Below are positions 1-5,342 of a stretch of 5,355 bases of DNA, piece by piece. Where the stretch lies: contig CAKTAG010000054.1 in NCBI GenBank assembly GCA_934527325.1, positions 1-5,355 on the forward strand. The letters run 5' to 3'. The position numbers were made by a program, and so were the translations under genes. Origin of the DNA: an uncultured Candidatus Soleaferrea sp. GTDB lineage: Bacteria; Bacillota; Clostridia; Oscillospirales; Ruminococcaceae. The stretch's first letter is position 1. Each line of letters starts with the position of its first letter. The notes under the pieces are model-generated. The model did no database searches. It worked only from the letters and a program-made list of their open reading frames with translations, and was not told the DNA's origin.

Positions 1-2
1 CT

Positions 3-269
3 GTTAAAGAAATTTCAACTTGAGATTTAGACCTTGTTGGAGCAATAATTATTATATTTTCTATCGATTTTTTAGGTTTAACTGAAAACAGTATAGTTAT
101 GGTTAAAATTACTTCTCCAGAAAGAACGACCATATTTGACGATGTTAACGTTAGAATTAATAATAACTTTAAATTAGCAATGCATATAGATACTGATGAA
201 GCCAATGCTGCTGGATGTAGTGGTGAAGTATATGGTGAAATTATATTAAAAAATAGCAATGGCCAATAA
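3..269 (+). pseudogene. pduL: 3' end of a PduL-like phosphate acyltransferase gene, apparently broken
   Basis: PduL enzymes interconvert acyl-CoA and acyl-phosphate (propanoyl or acetyl). The frame ending at TAA 267-269 carries the family's C-terminal signature: FDDVNVRINNNFKLAMHIDTD, with MHIDTDEANAAG, whose His is a metal ligand in known PduL structures. Upstream, GAII and FLGLTENSIVMVKI align with the preceding family segment. Two things look broken. Codon 21-23 of this frame is TGA, and no ATG, GTG or TTG occurs in frame between it and ATG 99. About seven residues are also missing between GAII and FLGLTEN, where intact PduL has RHIHMSP; this frame has no His there, so the second HxH metal-binding pair is absent. 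The 5' part lies outside the window. A short product from ATG 99 is possible but could not be a complete enzyme. The last 11 bases overlap the next gene. Family assignment is firm; inactivation is inferred. Confidence 0.72.
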
Positions 270-765
270 TAGTAAATCAGTTATTCAACATCCGTTTGGC
301 GCTATTTTTAACCAATATTCTGTGATTTTAATTTTGGGTAGCTTTCCTTCTGTTAAATCTAGAGAAAATAATTTTTATTATAGCCACCCGCAAAATAGAT
401 TTTGGCAAATACTTTCTAAATTGACAAATGCTTCACAGCTACCAACATCTATAAATGAAAAAACACAATTGCTTATAAAAAACAAAATTGCCTTATGGGA
501 CGTTGTAAAAAGTTGCAATATTAAAGGCTCTAGTGATAGTAGCATAAAAAATGTAAATGTGAATGACTTATTAACATTATTAAACAATACAAATATAATA
601 AAAATTTTTGCCAATGGAAACACTGCATATAATTTATATATGAAATATTGTTCTAAAAATATAAATACAGAAATTTTTAAACTTCCATCTACTAGTTCAG
701 CTAATGCAACTTATAGTTTAAATAAACTTATTGAAGAATGGTCTGTAATTAAAAACTATATCTAA
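259..765 (+). CDS. Family 6 uracil/hypoxanthine-DNA glycosylase (deoxyinosine glycosylase)
   Basis: This is a base-excision repair enzyme of the uracil-DNA glycosylase superfamily that removes deaminated bases, in this family mainly hypoxanthine (deoxyinosine). The 168-residue protein is full length for the family. Motif I is VILILGSFPSVKSR (about residues 22-35). It is followed by FYYSHPQNRFW (39-49), which contains Asn46, the likely catalytic Asn by analogy with the archaeal family-6 enzyme. ALWDVV (78-83) is a core strand motif. IFANGNTAY (116-124) and LPSTSSANA (142-150) match the C-terminal substrate-binding loop, usually written LPSTSPANA. The ATG at 259 overlaps the end of the pduL remnant by 11 bases, which suggests translational coupling when that gene was intact. 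The Shine-Dalgarno is weak. No terminator with a clear T-run follows. The exact substrate, inosine or uracil, cannot be read from sequence alone. Confidence 0.88.
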   Translation: MANNSKSVIQHPFGAIFNQYSVILILGSFPSVKSRENNFYYSHPQNRFWQILSKLTNASQLPTSINEKTQLLIKNKIALWDVVKSCNIKGSSDSSIKNVNVNDLLTLLNNTNIIKIFANGNTAYNLYMKYCSKNINTEIFKLPSTSSANATYSLNKLIEEWSVIKNYI

Positions 766-782
766 AAATTCAATTTTCACTA

Positions 783-811
783 TTGATTTTTTAAAATGTA
801 TTGTTTATAAT
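783..811 (+). promoter_or_regulatory. Sigma-A promoter for the ATPase cluster
   Basis: The -35 is TTGATT (783-788) and the -10 is TATAAT (806-811), with exactly 17 bp between them. Transcription would start near 818, giving a leader of about 130 nt before the subunit K start codon. In DNA this AT-rich, TATAAT alone means little; the paired -35 at ideal spacing, placed between a finished gene and a new operon, is what supports the call. Confidence 0.62.
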
Positions 812-885
812 AAATTACAGAATAACATAATATAATTTAATATTATTCAAATTTAAACAAGTTTTATAATAATTATATTATAAAA

Positions 886-915
886 AATTAGATTTACAAT
901 TTTGTAAATCTAATT
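886..915 (+). promoter_or_regulatory. Perfect palindrome in the leader of the ATPase operon
   Basis: Arms of 14 bp (886-899 and 902-915) are exact reverse complements around a central TT. The core half-site is TTAGATTTACAA. It lies downstream of the predicted start of transcription and about 35 bp upstream of the subunit K start codon. It could be an operator for a dimeric regulator, or an RNA hairpin acting as attenuator or stability element. A 2-nt spacing is too tight for a natural RNA loop unless the innermost pairs open, and no long T-run follows, so a classical terminator is less likely. Confidence 0.55.
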
Positions 916-949
916 AACTATTTTAATATTAAAGGTGGTTAATTCAATT

Positions 950-1324
950 ATGCAAAGTTTATTACTATCTAAAAAAGCAAAATTTATTTTTATCTCTATG
1001 TTGATTTCTTTAGTGGGTTCGTGTTTTTGTTCACAATATTTTGCTGAAACACCAGAACAAACTTCAACAGTGCCAACACAAACAGTTACTAAAGAACATA
1101 GTGTTGGTGAAGGCCTTGGTTACATGGCTGCTGCTATAGCTATTGCTGTTGGTTCAATTGGTGCTGGTATTGCTGTTGCTTCTTCAGCTCCTGCAGCTTT
1201 AGGTGCTTTTAGTGAAAATCCATCTACTTTTGGTAAAACTATTGTTTTTGTTGCTTTAGGTGAAGGTGTTAGCATACTATCTTTTATAGTTTCTATGATG
1301 ATTATAAATGGGCTTGCTAAATAG
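950..1324 (+). CDS. atpK: A/V-type ATP synthase subunit K (membrane proteolipid, c-type)
   Basis: This is the membrane rotor-ring subunit that carries ions through the V0 sector. I chose ATG 950 (124 residues) over the in-frame GTG at 935, because that GTG lies inside the Shine-Dalgarno AAAGGTGG (931-938). Three hydrophobic segments are visible. The first is N-terminal (about residues 8-31, after KKAK) and looks like a signal peptide or extra helix; a Thr/Gln/Glu-rich linker follows. The next two form the proteolipid hairpin: helix 1 with GSIGAGIAVASSAPAALGAF, a polar loop SENPSTFGK, and helix 2 with FVALGEGVSILSF. Glu105 in that motif is the expected ion-binding carboxylate. Helix 1 has no Gln of the kind seen in Na+ proteolipids and Glu is followed by Gly, so proton coupling is more likely, as inference. 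Proteolipids of this shape occur in clostridia. Confidence 0.88.
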   Translation: MQSLLLSKKAKFIFISMLISLVGSCFCSQYFAETPEQTSTVPTQTVTKEHSVGEGLGYMAAAIAIAVGSIGAGIAVASSAPAALGAFSENPSTFGKTIVFVALGEGVSILSFIVSMMIINGLAK

Positions 1325-1371
1325 TTACTAAATTTTATCATCTATTAAATTAAAAGTTATGGTGTTTAATT

Positions 1372-1680
1372 ATGAAGTTTTTTCTTATTAGTGATAATTT
1401 AGATAGTTGTACTGGTTTTAGGTTAGCTGGTGTAGAAGGTGTTGTTGTTAAAGAAAAATCTGCTCTTATGAACGCTATTCATAAATGTATTGATGATCCA
1501 CAGATAGGCATTATATTGATTACTGAGAAATTAGTAAAATTAGAATATAAAGAAATTTATGATTTAAAATTAAAACACACTAAACCATTAATTGTCGAAA
1601 TTCCTAGTCCAGAAACTCCATTTGGCCTTTCAGATTCCATAATTAAATATGTTAGAGAAGCTATTGGTGTAAAAATTTAG
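1372..1680 (+). CDS. atpF: A/V-type ATP synthase subunit F (central stalk)
   Basis: This small soluble subunit of the central stalk binds subunit D and takes part in coupling rotation to the ATPase head. The 102-residue length is typical. The start MKFFLISDNLDSCTGFRLAG matches the family, where the N-terminal strand is followed by a conserved LAG(I/V)EG turn; GVEGVVV follows here. The middle, GIILITEKLV (about residues 38-47), is the second buried strand of the Rossmann-like fold. KPLIVEIPSPETPFG (about 70-84) is the conserved third strand and loop, and the C-terminal helix ends in YVREAIGVKI. The start codon has a modest Shine-Dalgarno (GGTG, 1361-1364). It follows subunit K by 47 bp and is probably co-transcribed. 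In enterococcal naming this would be ntpG. Confidence 0.9.
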   Translation: MKFFLISDNLDSCTGFRLAGVEGVVVKEKSALMNAIHKCIDDPQIGIILITEKLVKLEYKEIYDLKLKHTKPLIVEIPSPETPFGLSDSIIKYVREAIGVKI

Positions 1681-1785
1681 CAACTATATTGTTATTTACT
1701 TTGGTATGGTATTAATTTATTTTAAATTCTATTATTTGTTTTAACCTTTATAAAAATTATAGATAGTTTGAGGTATTTTTATAAA

Positions 1786-2379
1786 ATGAGTACTACTGAA
1801 CAAAAACTTCAAAAAATAGAAAGTATTATTTTACAAAAAGCTAATTCTAAAGCAGATGATATAGTTTTTAAAGCTATATCTACAAAAAATGATTCTTTAG
1901 AAAAAGCTGAAATTGCTGTTCTACAAAATAAATATAAAGAAATAAATAAAGAGACTACAGAAATTAGAAGAGCAACTACCCAACATATTTCTAACTTTGA
2001 AATAAAAAATAAAAGAAAATTGTTAATTAAAAGAGATGATTTTTGTAACCGCATATTCGAAAATGTTTTTGTGAATTTATGTAATTTTACTAAAACTTCT
2101 GAGTATGAAAATTTATTTATTAGCAAAATAAATAAATTGAATTGTAACAACTTAAGTGGTGTGAGTTTTTATATAAAAGCTAATGATAAAATATTAACAG
2201 ACATAATTATAAATAAATTTGGAGACAAAATAAACATAAAAGAGGTTTCTGATATTCAAATTGGTGGCTTTAAAATGGTAAATAACAACACTGGTATTTG
2301 CATAGATGAAACGCTTGATACAAAACTTAATGAACAAAAACCATGGTTTTATTCTAACTCTAAGTTAACTGTTGAATAA
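1786..2379 (+). CDS. atpE: A/V-type ATP synthase subunit E (peripheral stalk)
   Basis: Subunit E forms the peripheral stalk that holds the A3B3 head against rotation. The first half (residues about 1-95) is Lys/Glu-rich, low in Gly and Pro, and predicted to be a long alpha-helix, with QKLQKIESIILQKANSKADD opening it. NKRKLLIKRDDFCNRIFENV is the usual link into the globular C-terminal domain. That domain includes GVSFYIKANDKILTDIIINKFG and ends in a family-like IGGFKM plus D-E-T-L-D-T-KL motif. I use ATG 1786 (197 residues), because the alternative TTG at 1768 overlaps the Shine-Dalgarno GAGG (1770-1773). A 105-bp gap separates it from subunit F. Only 31 bp separate it from subunit D, so subunits A and B are not encoded between them. 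Confidence 0.85.
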   Translation: MSTTEQKLQKIESIILQKANSKADDIVFKAISTKNDSLEKAEIAVLQNKYKEINKETTEIRRATTQHISNFEIKNKRKLLIKRDDFCNRIFENVFVNLCNFTKTSEYENLFISKINKLNCNNLSGVSFYIKANDKILTDIIINKFGDKINIKEVSDIQIGGFKMVNNNTGICIDETLDTKLNEQKPWFYSNSKLTVE

Positions 2380-2410
2380 AAATTAATTAAGAGGATGTGT
2401 TTGTGCAAAA

Positions 2411-3037
2411 ATGAATCAATCGAATATAGCTCCTACAAAAGGTAATTTATTAAATATAAAACGAACACTATCTCTTTCTAAGTTAGGTTTTGACCTTTTA
2501 GATAAAAAACGTAACATATTAATTAGAGAGCTTATGCTTTTAATTGATAAAACCAAACAATTAAAAAGTGAAATAGAAGCAATATATTCTGAAGCTTACC
2601 TTAATTTAAAAGAATCTAATATAACCTTAGGGGTTTGTGAAGATATTGCTCAAAGTATTGCAGTAGAAGATGGTGTAGAAATTACAGTTAAAAGTGTTAT
2701 GGGTGTGGATATTCCATCCGTAACAATTAAAAATTCAGATATTGACCCTATATATGGTTTGTATACAACAAATTCAAAATTTGATCAAGCTTTTATATCT
2801 TTTCAAAAAGTTAAAATGCTAACAATAAAAATGGCAGAAATAGAAAATAGTGTATATAAAATTGCTGTAGCTATAAAAAAAACTCAAAGTAGAGCAAATG
2901 CATTAAGTAATATTATAATTCCTAACTTTTCCGAAAATCTTAAATATATTACAGATGCATTAGAAGAAAAAGAGCGTGAAGAATTTTCACGCATGAAAGT
3001 CTTAAAAGAAAAAGCTACATCCAAAGCAATAGAATAA
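2411..3037 (+). CDS. atpD: A/V-type ATP synthase subunit D (central rotor shaft)
   Basis: Subunit D is the coiled-coil shaft that turns inside the A3B3 head, equivalent to gamma in F-type enzymes. The 208 residues are normal length. The N-terminal helix shows the family pattern: APTKGNLLNIKRTLSLSKLG followed by FDLLDKKRNILIREL (about residues 7-42). The middle (about 80-125) contains the beta-hairpin region with GVDIPSV. The C-terminal helix carries VAIKKTQSRANALSNIIIPN (about 151-170), the most conserved D motif (usually RRVNALE), then a charged tail. ATG 2411 is the only reasonable in-frame start, although GAGG (2391-2394) is 16 nt away, an unusually long spacing. A hairpin follows directly. 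The shaft has no catalytic role alone and needs A and B, which are not in this window. Confidence 0.92.
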   Translation: MNQSNIAPTKGNLLNIKRTLSLSKLGFDLLDKKRNILIRELMLLIDKTKQLKSEIEAIYSEAYLNLKESNITLGVCEDIAQSIAVEDGVEITVKSVMGVDIPSVTIKNSDIDPIYGLYTTNSKFDQAFISFQKVKMLTIKMAEIENSVYKIAVAIKKTQSRANALSNIIIPNFSENLKYITDALEEKEREEFSRMKVLKEKATSKAIE

Positions 3038-3039
3038 AT

Positions 3040-3080
3040 TAAATTTCGCCTACAACTTTAACAGTGGTAGGCGAAATTTA
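3040..3080 (+). terminator. Hairpin ending the ATPase cluster
   Basis: Two perfect 14-bp arms (3040-3053 and 3067-3080, with TTTCGCCTAC in the first) enclose a 13-nt loop, starting 3 bp after the subunit D stop. The GC-rich core CGCCTAC is striking in this AT-rich DNA. Only a short T-run (TTTT, 3083-3086) follows, so it may be a weak intrinsic terminator or an mRNA 3'-end stabilizer. Confidence 0.65.
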
Positions 3081-3153
3081 GATTTTACATAATTTACCTA
3101 TTGAATATTTTATCTAAATTTAAGGTATTTATAATTCACTTAAGGGAAAAATA

Positions 3154-3182
3154 TTGTTTAGCAATTAGTTTTCTCATATTTT
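3154..3182 (+). promoter_or_regulatory. Possible promoter for iscS-iscU
   Basis: TTGTTT (3154-3159) and TATTTT (3177-3182) are 17 bp apart, upstream of iscS and after the ATPase hairpin. Both hexamers are imperfect, and in such AT-rich DNA several alternatives could be drawn, for example TATTAT at 3186-3191. A promoter must lie in 3081-3229 if the hairpin terminates. No IscR-type operator was recognised. Confidence 0.3.
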
Positions 3183-3259
3183 TTATATTATAACAAACAA
3201 ATTTCTTATTTTTAATATTTTATTTATAAATGAAAAATGAAAGTAGTGATATTTATATT

Positions 3260-4420
3260 ATGATATATCTAGATAATGCAGCAACAACCCAAATTTTACC
3301 GGAAGTTCTAGATGCTATGTTACCTTACCTTAAAGAAGAATATGGTAACCCATCTAGTGTTTACCAATTAGGGCGAAATAGTAAATCTGCTATAAATAAT
3401 TCTAGGGAAATAATTGCTAATGCTATTGGTGCAAAACCTAATGAAGTCTTTTTTACATCATGTGGAACAGAGGCTGATAACTGGGCAATAAAAGGCGCTG
3501 CTTATATTGGTAAAAAAAATAATAAAATGCATATTATTAGTTCTAAATTTGAACATCATGCTGTTTTACATACTTTATTTGCTTTAGAAAAAGAAGGTTT
3601 TAAAATAACACTTTTGCCTGTGAATCAATATGGCTTTATAAATATAGAAGATTTAAAATCTGCTATTAGAGATGATACTTGCTTAGTAACTATAATGTAT
3701 GCTAATAACGAAATAGGAACTATACAGCCAATAGATGAAATAGGTGCTATATGTAAAGAAAAAAATATATTATTCCATACAGATGCTGTTCAAGCTATGG
3801 GTAGTGTAAAAATAGATGTAAACAAAAGTAATATAGACATGCTATCTATATCTGCTCATAAACTCCATGCTCCAAAAGGAGTTGGTGCCTTATATATTAA
3901 AACTGGTGTTTCTATTCCGAATTTTATATATGGTGGTAGCCAAGAATTTAATAGACGAGCTGGTACTGAAAATGTGGCTTCTATAGTAGGTTTTGGAAAG
4001 GCTGTAGAACATATTATAAAAAATATCAATTCAAAAAATGAATATGTATCTAATTTAAGAAATCAGTTGATAGACCATATTTTAACAACTATTCCAAAAT
4101 CTAAGTTAAATGGTAGCCAAGAAAATAGATTACCAGGGAATGCAAATTTTTCTTTTGAAGGAATTGAAGGCGAATCAATTTTGTTACTATTGCAGAAATA
4201 TGGTATTTGTGCTTCTACAGGTTCTGCTTGTACATCTAGCTCACTTGAACCAAGCCATGTTCTGTTAGCAATAGGTCTTCCACACGAAATTGCACATGGT
4301 TCCTTAAGGTTAACTATATCTGAGTTAAACACTCAAAGTGATATAGATAAAGTTAAAGAAATATTACCTAAAATAGTAAAAAAATTACGTGAACTTTCTC
4401 CTTTGTGGAACAACAACTAG
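3260..4420 (+). CDS. iscS: Cysteine desulfurase, NifS/IscS type
   Basis: This PLP enzyme takes sulfur from L-cysteine, leaving alanine, and passes the persulfide to Fe-S scaffold proteins and tRNA thiolation. The start MIYLDNAATT (ATG 3260, 386 residues) is the family start. An in-frame ATG at 3230 would add ten non-family residues; neither has a good Shine-Dalgarno. Numbering from 3260: FFTSCGTEADNWAIKGA (about 64-80) is the PLP phosphate-binding segment, EHHAVL (98-103) holds the ring-stacking His, HTDAVQA (173-179) holds the PLP Asp and Gln, and SAHKLHAPKG (198-207) holds the Schiff-base Lys201. GSQEFNRRAGTENVA follows. STGSACTSSSLEPSHVLLAIG (about 319-339) holds the catalytic Cys324 on the long group I loop. 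All key residues are present. It lies 57 bp upstream of iscU, its expected sulfur acceptor. Confidence 0.95.
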   Translation: MIYLDNAATTQILPEVLDAMLPYLKEEYGNPSSVYQLGRNSKSAINNSREIIANAIGAKPNEVFFTSCGTEADNWAIKGAAYIGKKNNKMHIISSKFEHHAVLHTLFALEKEGFKITLLPVNQYGFINIEDLKSAIRDDTCLVTIMYANNEIGTIQPIDEIGAICKEKNILFHTDAVQAMGSVKIDVNKSNIDMLSISAHKLHAPKGVGALYIKTGVSIPNFIYGGSQEFNRRAGTENVASIVGFGKAVEHIIKNINSKNEYVSNLRNQLIDHILTTIPKSKLNGSQENRLPGNANFSFEGIEGESILLLLQKYGICASTGSACTSSSLEPSHVLLAIGLPHEIAHGSLRLTISELNTQSDIDKVKEILPKIVKKLRELSPLWNNN

Positions 4421-4477
4421 TTAAAAGATGTGAAAATTATTTATGTAATATTTTACAAAAGGAAAGGATAAACTAAA

Positions 4478-4879
4478 ATGAAATACAGTGAAAAAGTAAT
4501 GGATCATTTTTATAATCCAAGAAATATAGGTGAAATAGAAAACCCTGACGGAATTGGAGAAGTAGGGAACCCACAATGTGGTGATATAATGAAAATTATG
4601 ATAAAAGTTGATAATGGAATAATTTCTGATGTTAAATTTAAGACTTTTGGTTGTGGTGCTGCTATTGCAACAAGCTCTATGGGAACCGAAATGATTAAAG
4701 GTAAAACTTTAAAAGAAGCTTGGGCACTCAGCAATAAAGCGGTTGTAGAAGCTTTAGATGGGCTTCCACCTGTTAAAATTCACTGTTCTGTTTTAGCTGA
4801 ACAAGCTATAAAATCTGCTATTAAAGATTATTGCAATAAAAATAATATTAATTGTGAATCATTATTTGCTGATATATAA
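4478..4879 (+). CDS. iscU: Fe-S cluster assembly scaffold, NifU-N/IscU type
   Basis: This scaffold assembles [2Fe-2S] or [4Fe-4S] clusters using sulfur from the upstream desulfurase. The 133 residues equal a single IscU-like domain, without the C-terminal extensions of full NifU. The three ligand cysteines are present: Cys34 in GNPQCGD, Cys59 in FKTFGCGAAIA and Cys103 in KIHCSVLAEQA. Asp36 in CGD, which favours cluster release in homologs, is also conserved. The N-terminal MKYSEKVMDHFYNPRNIGEI is a typical clostridial start. A strong Shine-Dalgarno (AGGAAAGGA, within 4460-4470) precedes ATG 4478. Two extra Cys near the C-terminus (119 and 126) are not family ligands. No chaperones (hscA/B), ferredoxin or iscR are adjacent, so this is the minimal two-gene arrangement common in clostridia. 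Confidence 0.95.
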   Translation: MKYSEKVMDHFYNPRNIGEIENPDGIGEVGNPQCGDIMKIMIKVDNGIISDVKFKTFGCGAAIATSSMGTEMIKGKTLKEAWALSNKAVVEALDGLPPVKIHCSVLAEQAIKSAIKDYCNKNNINCESLFADI

Positions 4880-4880
4880 A

Positions 4881-4900
4881 TAAAAATATAGTTATTTTTA
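4881..4900 (+). terminator. Weak AT-only hairpin after iscU
   Basis: Two bases after the iscU stop, 8-bp arms (TAAAAATA and TATTTTTA) enclose a TAGT loop. With no GC pairs the stem is weak, and such repeats are expected by chance in AT-rich DNA, so this is only a possible iscSU terminator. Confidence 0.25.
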
Positions 4901-4951
4901 ATAAATTAATTAATCATTTGTCAGAAAAATTATTTTTTTTATGTAAATCTA

Positions 4952-4980
4952 TTGATAATGCAAATGATTTATGTTATAAT
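4952..4980 (+). promoter_or_regulatory. Near-consensus sigma-A promoter for the 6S RNA
   Basis: TTGATA (4952-4957) and TATAAT (4975-4980) are separated by exactly 17 bp. This is the best promoter in the window: one mismatch in twelve bases. Transcription would begin at about 4987, two bases before the first pair of the closing helix of the RNA, so promoter and RNA fold support each other. Confidence 0.85.
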
Positions 4981-4986
4981 ATTACT

Positions 4987-5187
4987 ATGAGTTCTGGATT
5001 ATTCGATAAGATGTAGTTTTATAATCCAACAGTTTTTTATTGGGAACTTTTACTCTTTAAATGGAATGCAGACCTCCTAGTTTTACTGGACGAAGGGAGC
5101 AAGAAGTTTAAAGGTAGGTACCCACCTATCTTTAGATGGGTTTTAATTTTGCTGCATCGCGATAATTTGGAACTTTAAAAGATTTGT
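4987..5187 (+). ncRNA. ssrS: 6S RNA (RNA polymerase-binding regulatory RNA)
   Basis: 6S RNA mimics an open promoter and binds the sigma-A RNA polymerase holoenzyme to dampen transcription. I identify it by fold, not by search. A closing helix pairs 4989-5005 with 5160-5175 (one bulge at 5003, a few GU pairs). A second helix pairs GATGTAG (5010-5016) with CTGCATC (5152-5158). A large open bubble follows: the 5' strand is 5017-5053 and the 3' strand 5115-5151. The 3' strand carries a small hairpin, CCCA (5121-5124) with TGGG (5137-5140), as in Firmicute 6S RNAs. The apical arm pairs 5054-5061 with 5107-5114, then CTCC (5074-5077) with GGAG (5096-5099). A strong promoter and an intrinsic terminator bracket it. 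There is no open reading frame. About 190-200 nt is the normal size. Another structured RNA is possible but less likely. Confidence 0.78.
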
Positions 5188-5224
5188 AAAAAAACTCGCA
5201 CAGTGTAACTGTGTGAGTTTTTTT
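5188..5224 (+). terminator. Intrinsic terminator of the 6S RNA gene
   Basis: An 11-bp stem (5194-5204 with 5208-5218, one GU pair) closes on a 3-nt GTA loop. It is preceded by seven A and followed by seven T, so it would also work on the opposite strand. The base of the hairpin follows the 6S closing helix by about 13 nt. A group II intron-like sequence begins 2 nt after the T-run. Confidence 0.9.
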
Positions 5225-5226
5225 AC

Positions 5227-5288
5227 GTGCGCCTTGCGGCGCACGTCACTAATGGATGAAAGTTCCTAATCCGCCCTAGTTGTAGTGA
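5227..5288 (+). mobile_element. Probable 5' fragment of a group II (IIC-like) intron
   Basis: The block starts GTGCGCC, fitting the GUGYG 5' end of group II introns. It forms a GC-rich hairpin (5227-5233 with 5238-5244, loop TTGC). It continues with a conserved domain I pattern: GTC, then GGATGAAAGTTCC (5254-5266), then CGCCCTAGTTGTAGTG (5272-5287). From memory, group IIC introns such as that of Oceanobacillus iheyensis begin with the same order: GUGYG hairpin, GTC, then GGGTGAGAGTCCC. The position supports this, since class C introns insert just after intrinsic terminators and this one begins 2 nt after the T-run. Base composition falls back to AT-rich at about 5288. A Shine-Dalgarno and probable gene start follow within 60 nt, so domains II-VI and the reverse transcriptase are not here. 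It is probably a 3'-truncated remnant. Confidence 0.6.
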
Positions 5289-5342
5289 TATAATAAAATG
5301 GTAACAATAAGTTCGAATAATGTATAATAATATAATTTAAAT

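Noticed and set aside
21..23. TGA read as an amino acid (recoded genetic code); none of the eight genes that end in the window uses TGA as its stop.
   Set aside because: All seven Trp codons checked are TGG and no other gene has an internal TGA. The same gene also lacks the HIH segment, so decay explains it better.
935..949. GTG start for subunit K at 935.
   Set aside because: It lies within the Shine-Dalgarno AAAGGTGG; ATG 950 has proper spacing from it.
1120..1341. Antisense open frame rich in Ala and Pro opposite subunit K.
   Set aside because: It mirrors the Ala/Gly-rich proteolipid codons and has no ribosome binding site or recognisable motifs.
1768..1785. TTG start for subunit E at 1768.
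   Set aside because: It overlaps the Shine-Dalgarno GAGG; ATG 1786 gives the normal E start.
1681..1785. A separate promoter or small gene in the gap between subunits F and E.
   Set aside because: No open frame with a ribosome binding site and no -35/-10 pair at good spacing could be found; I treat it as an intra-operon gap.
5112..5127. AGGTAGGTACCCACC looks like part of a T-box antiterminator (GGTGGTACCGCG).
   Set aside because: The full T-box core is absent, the surrounding helices fit 6S RNA, and no aminoacyl-tRNA or amino-acid gene follows the terminator within the window.
5225..5246. Perfect hairpin (ACGTGCGCC with GGCGCACGT) read as a second intrinsic terminator.
   Set aside because: No T-run follows, and the sequence continues with intron-like domain I motifs, so a group II intron 5' end explains it better.
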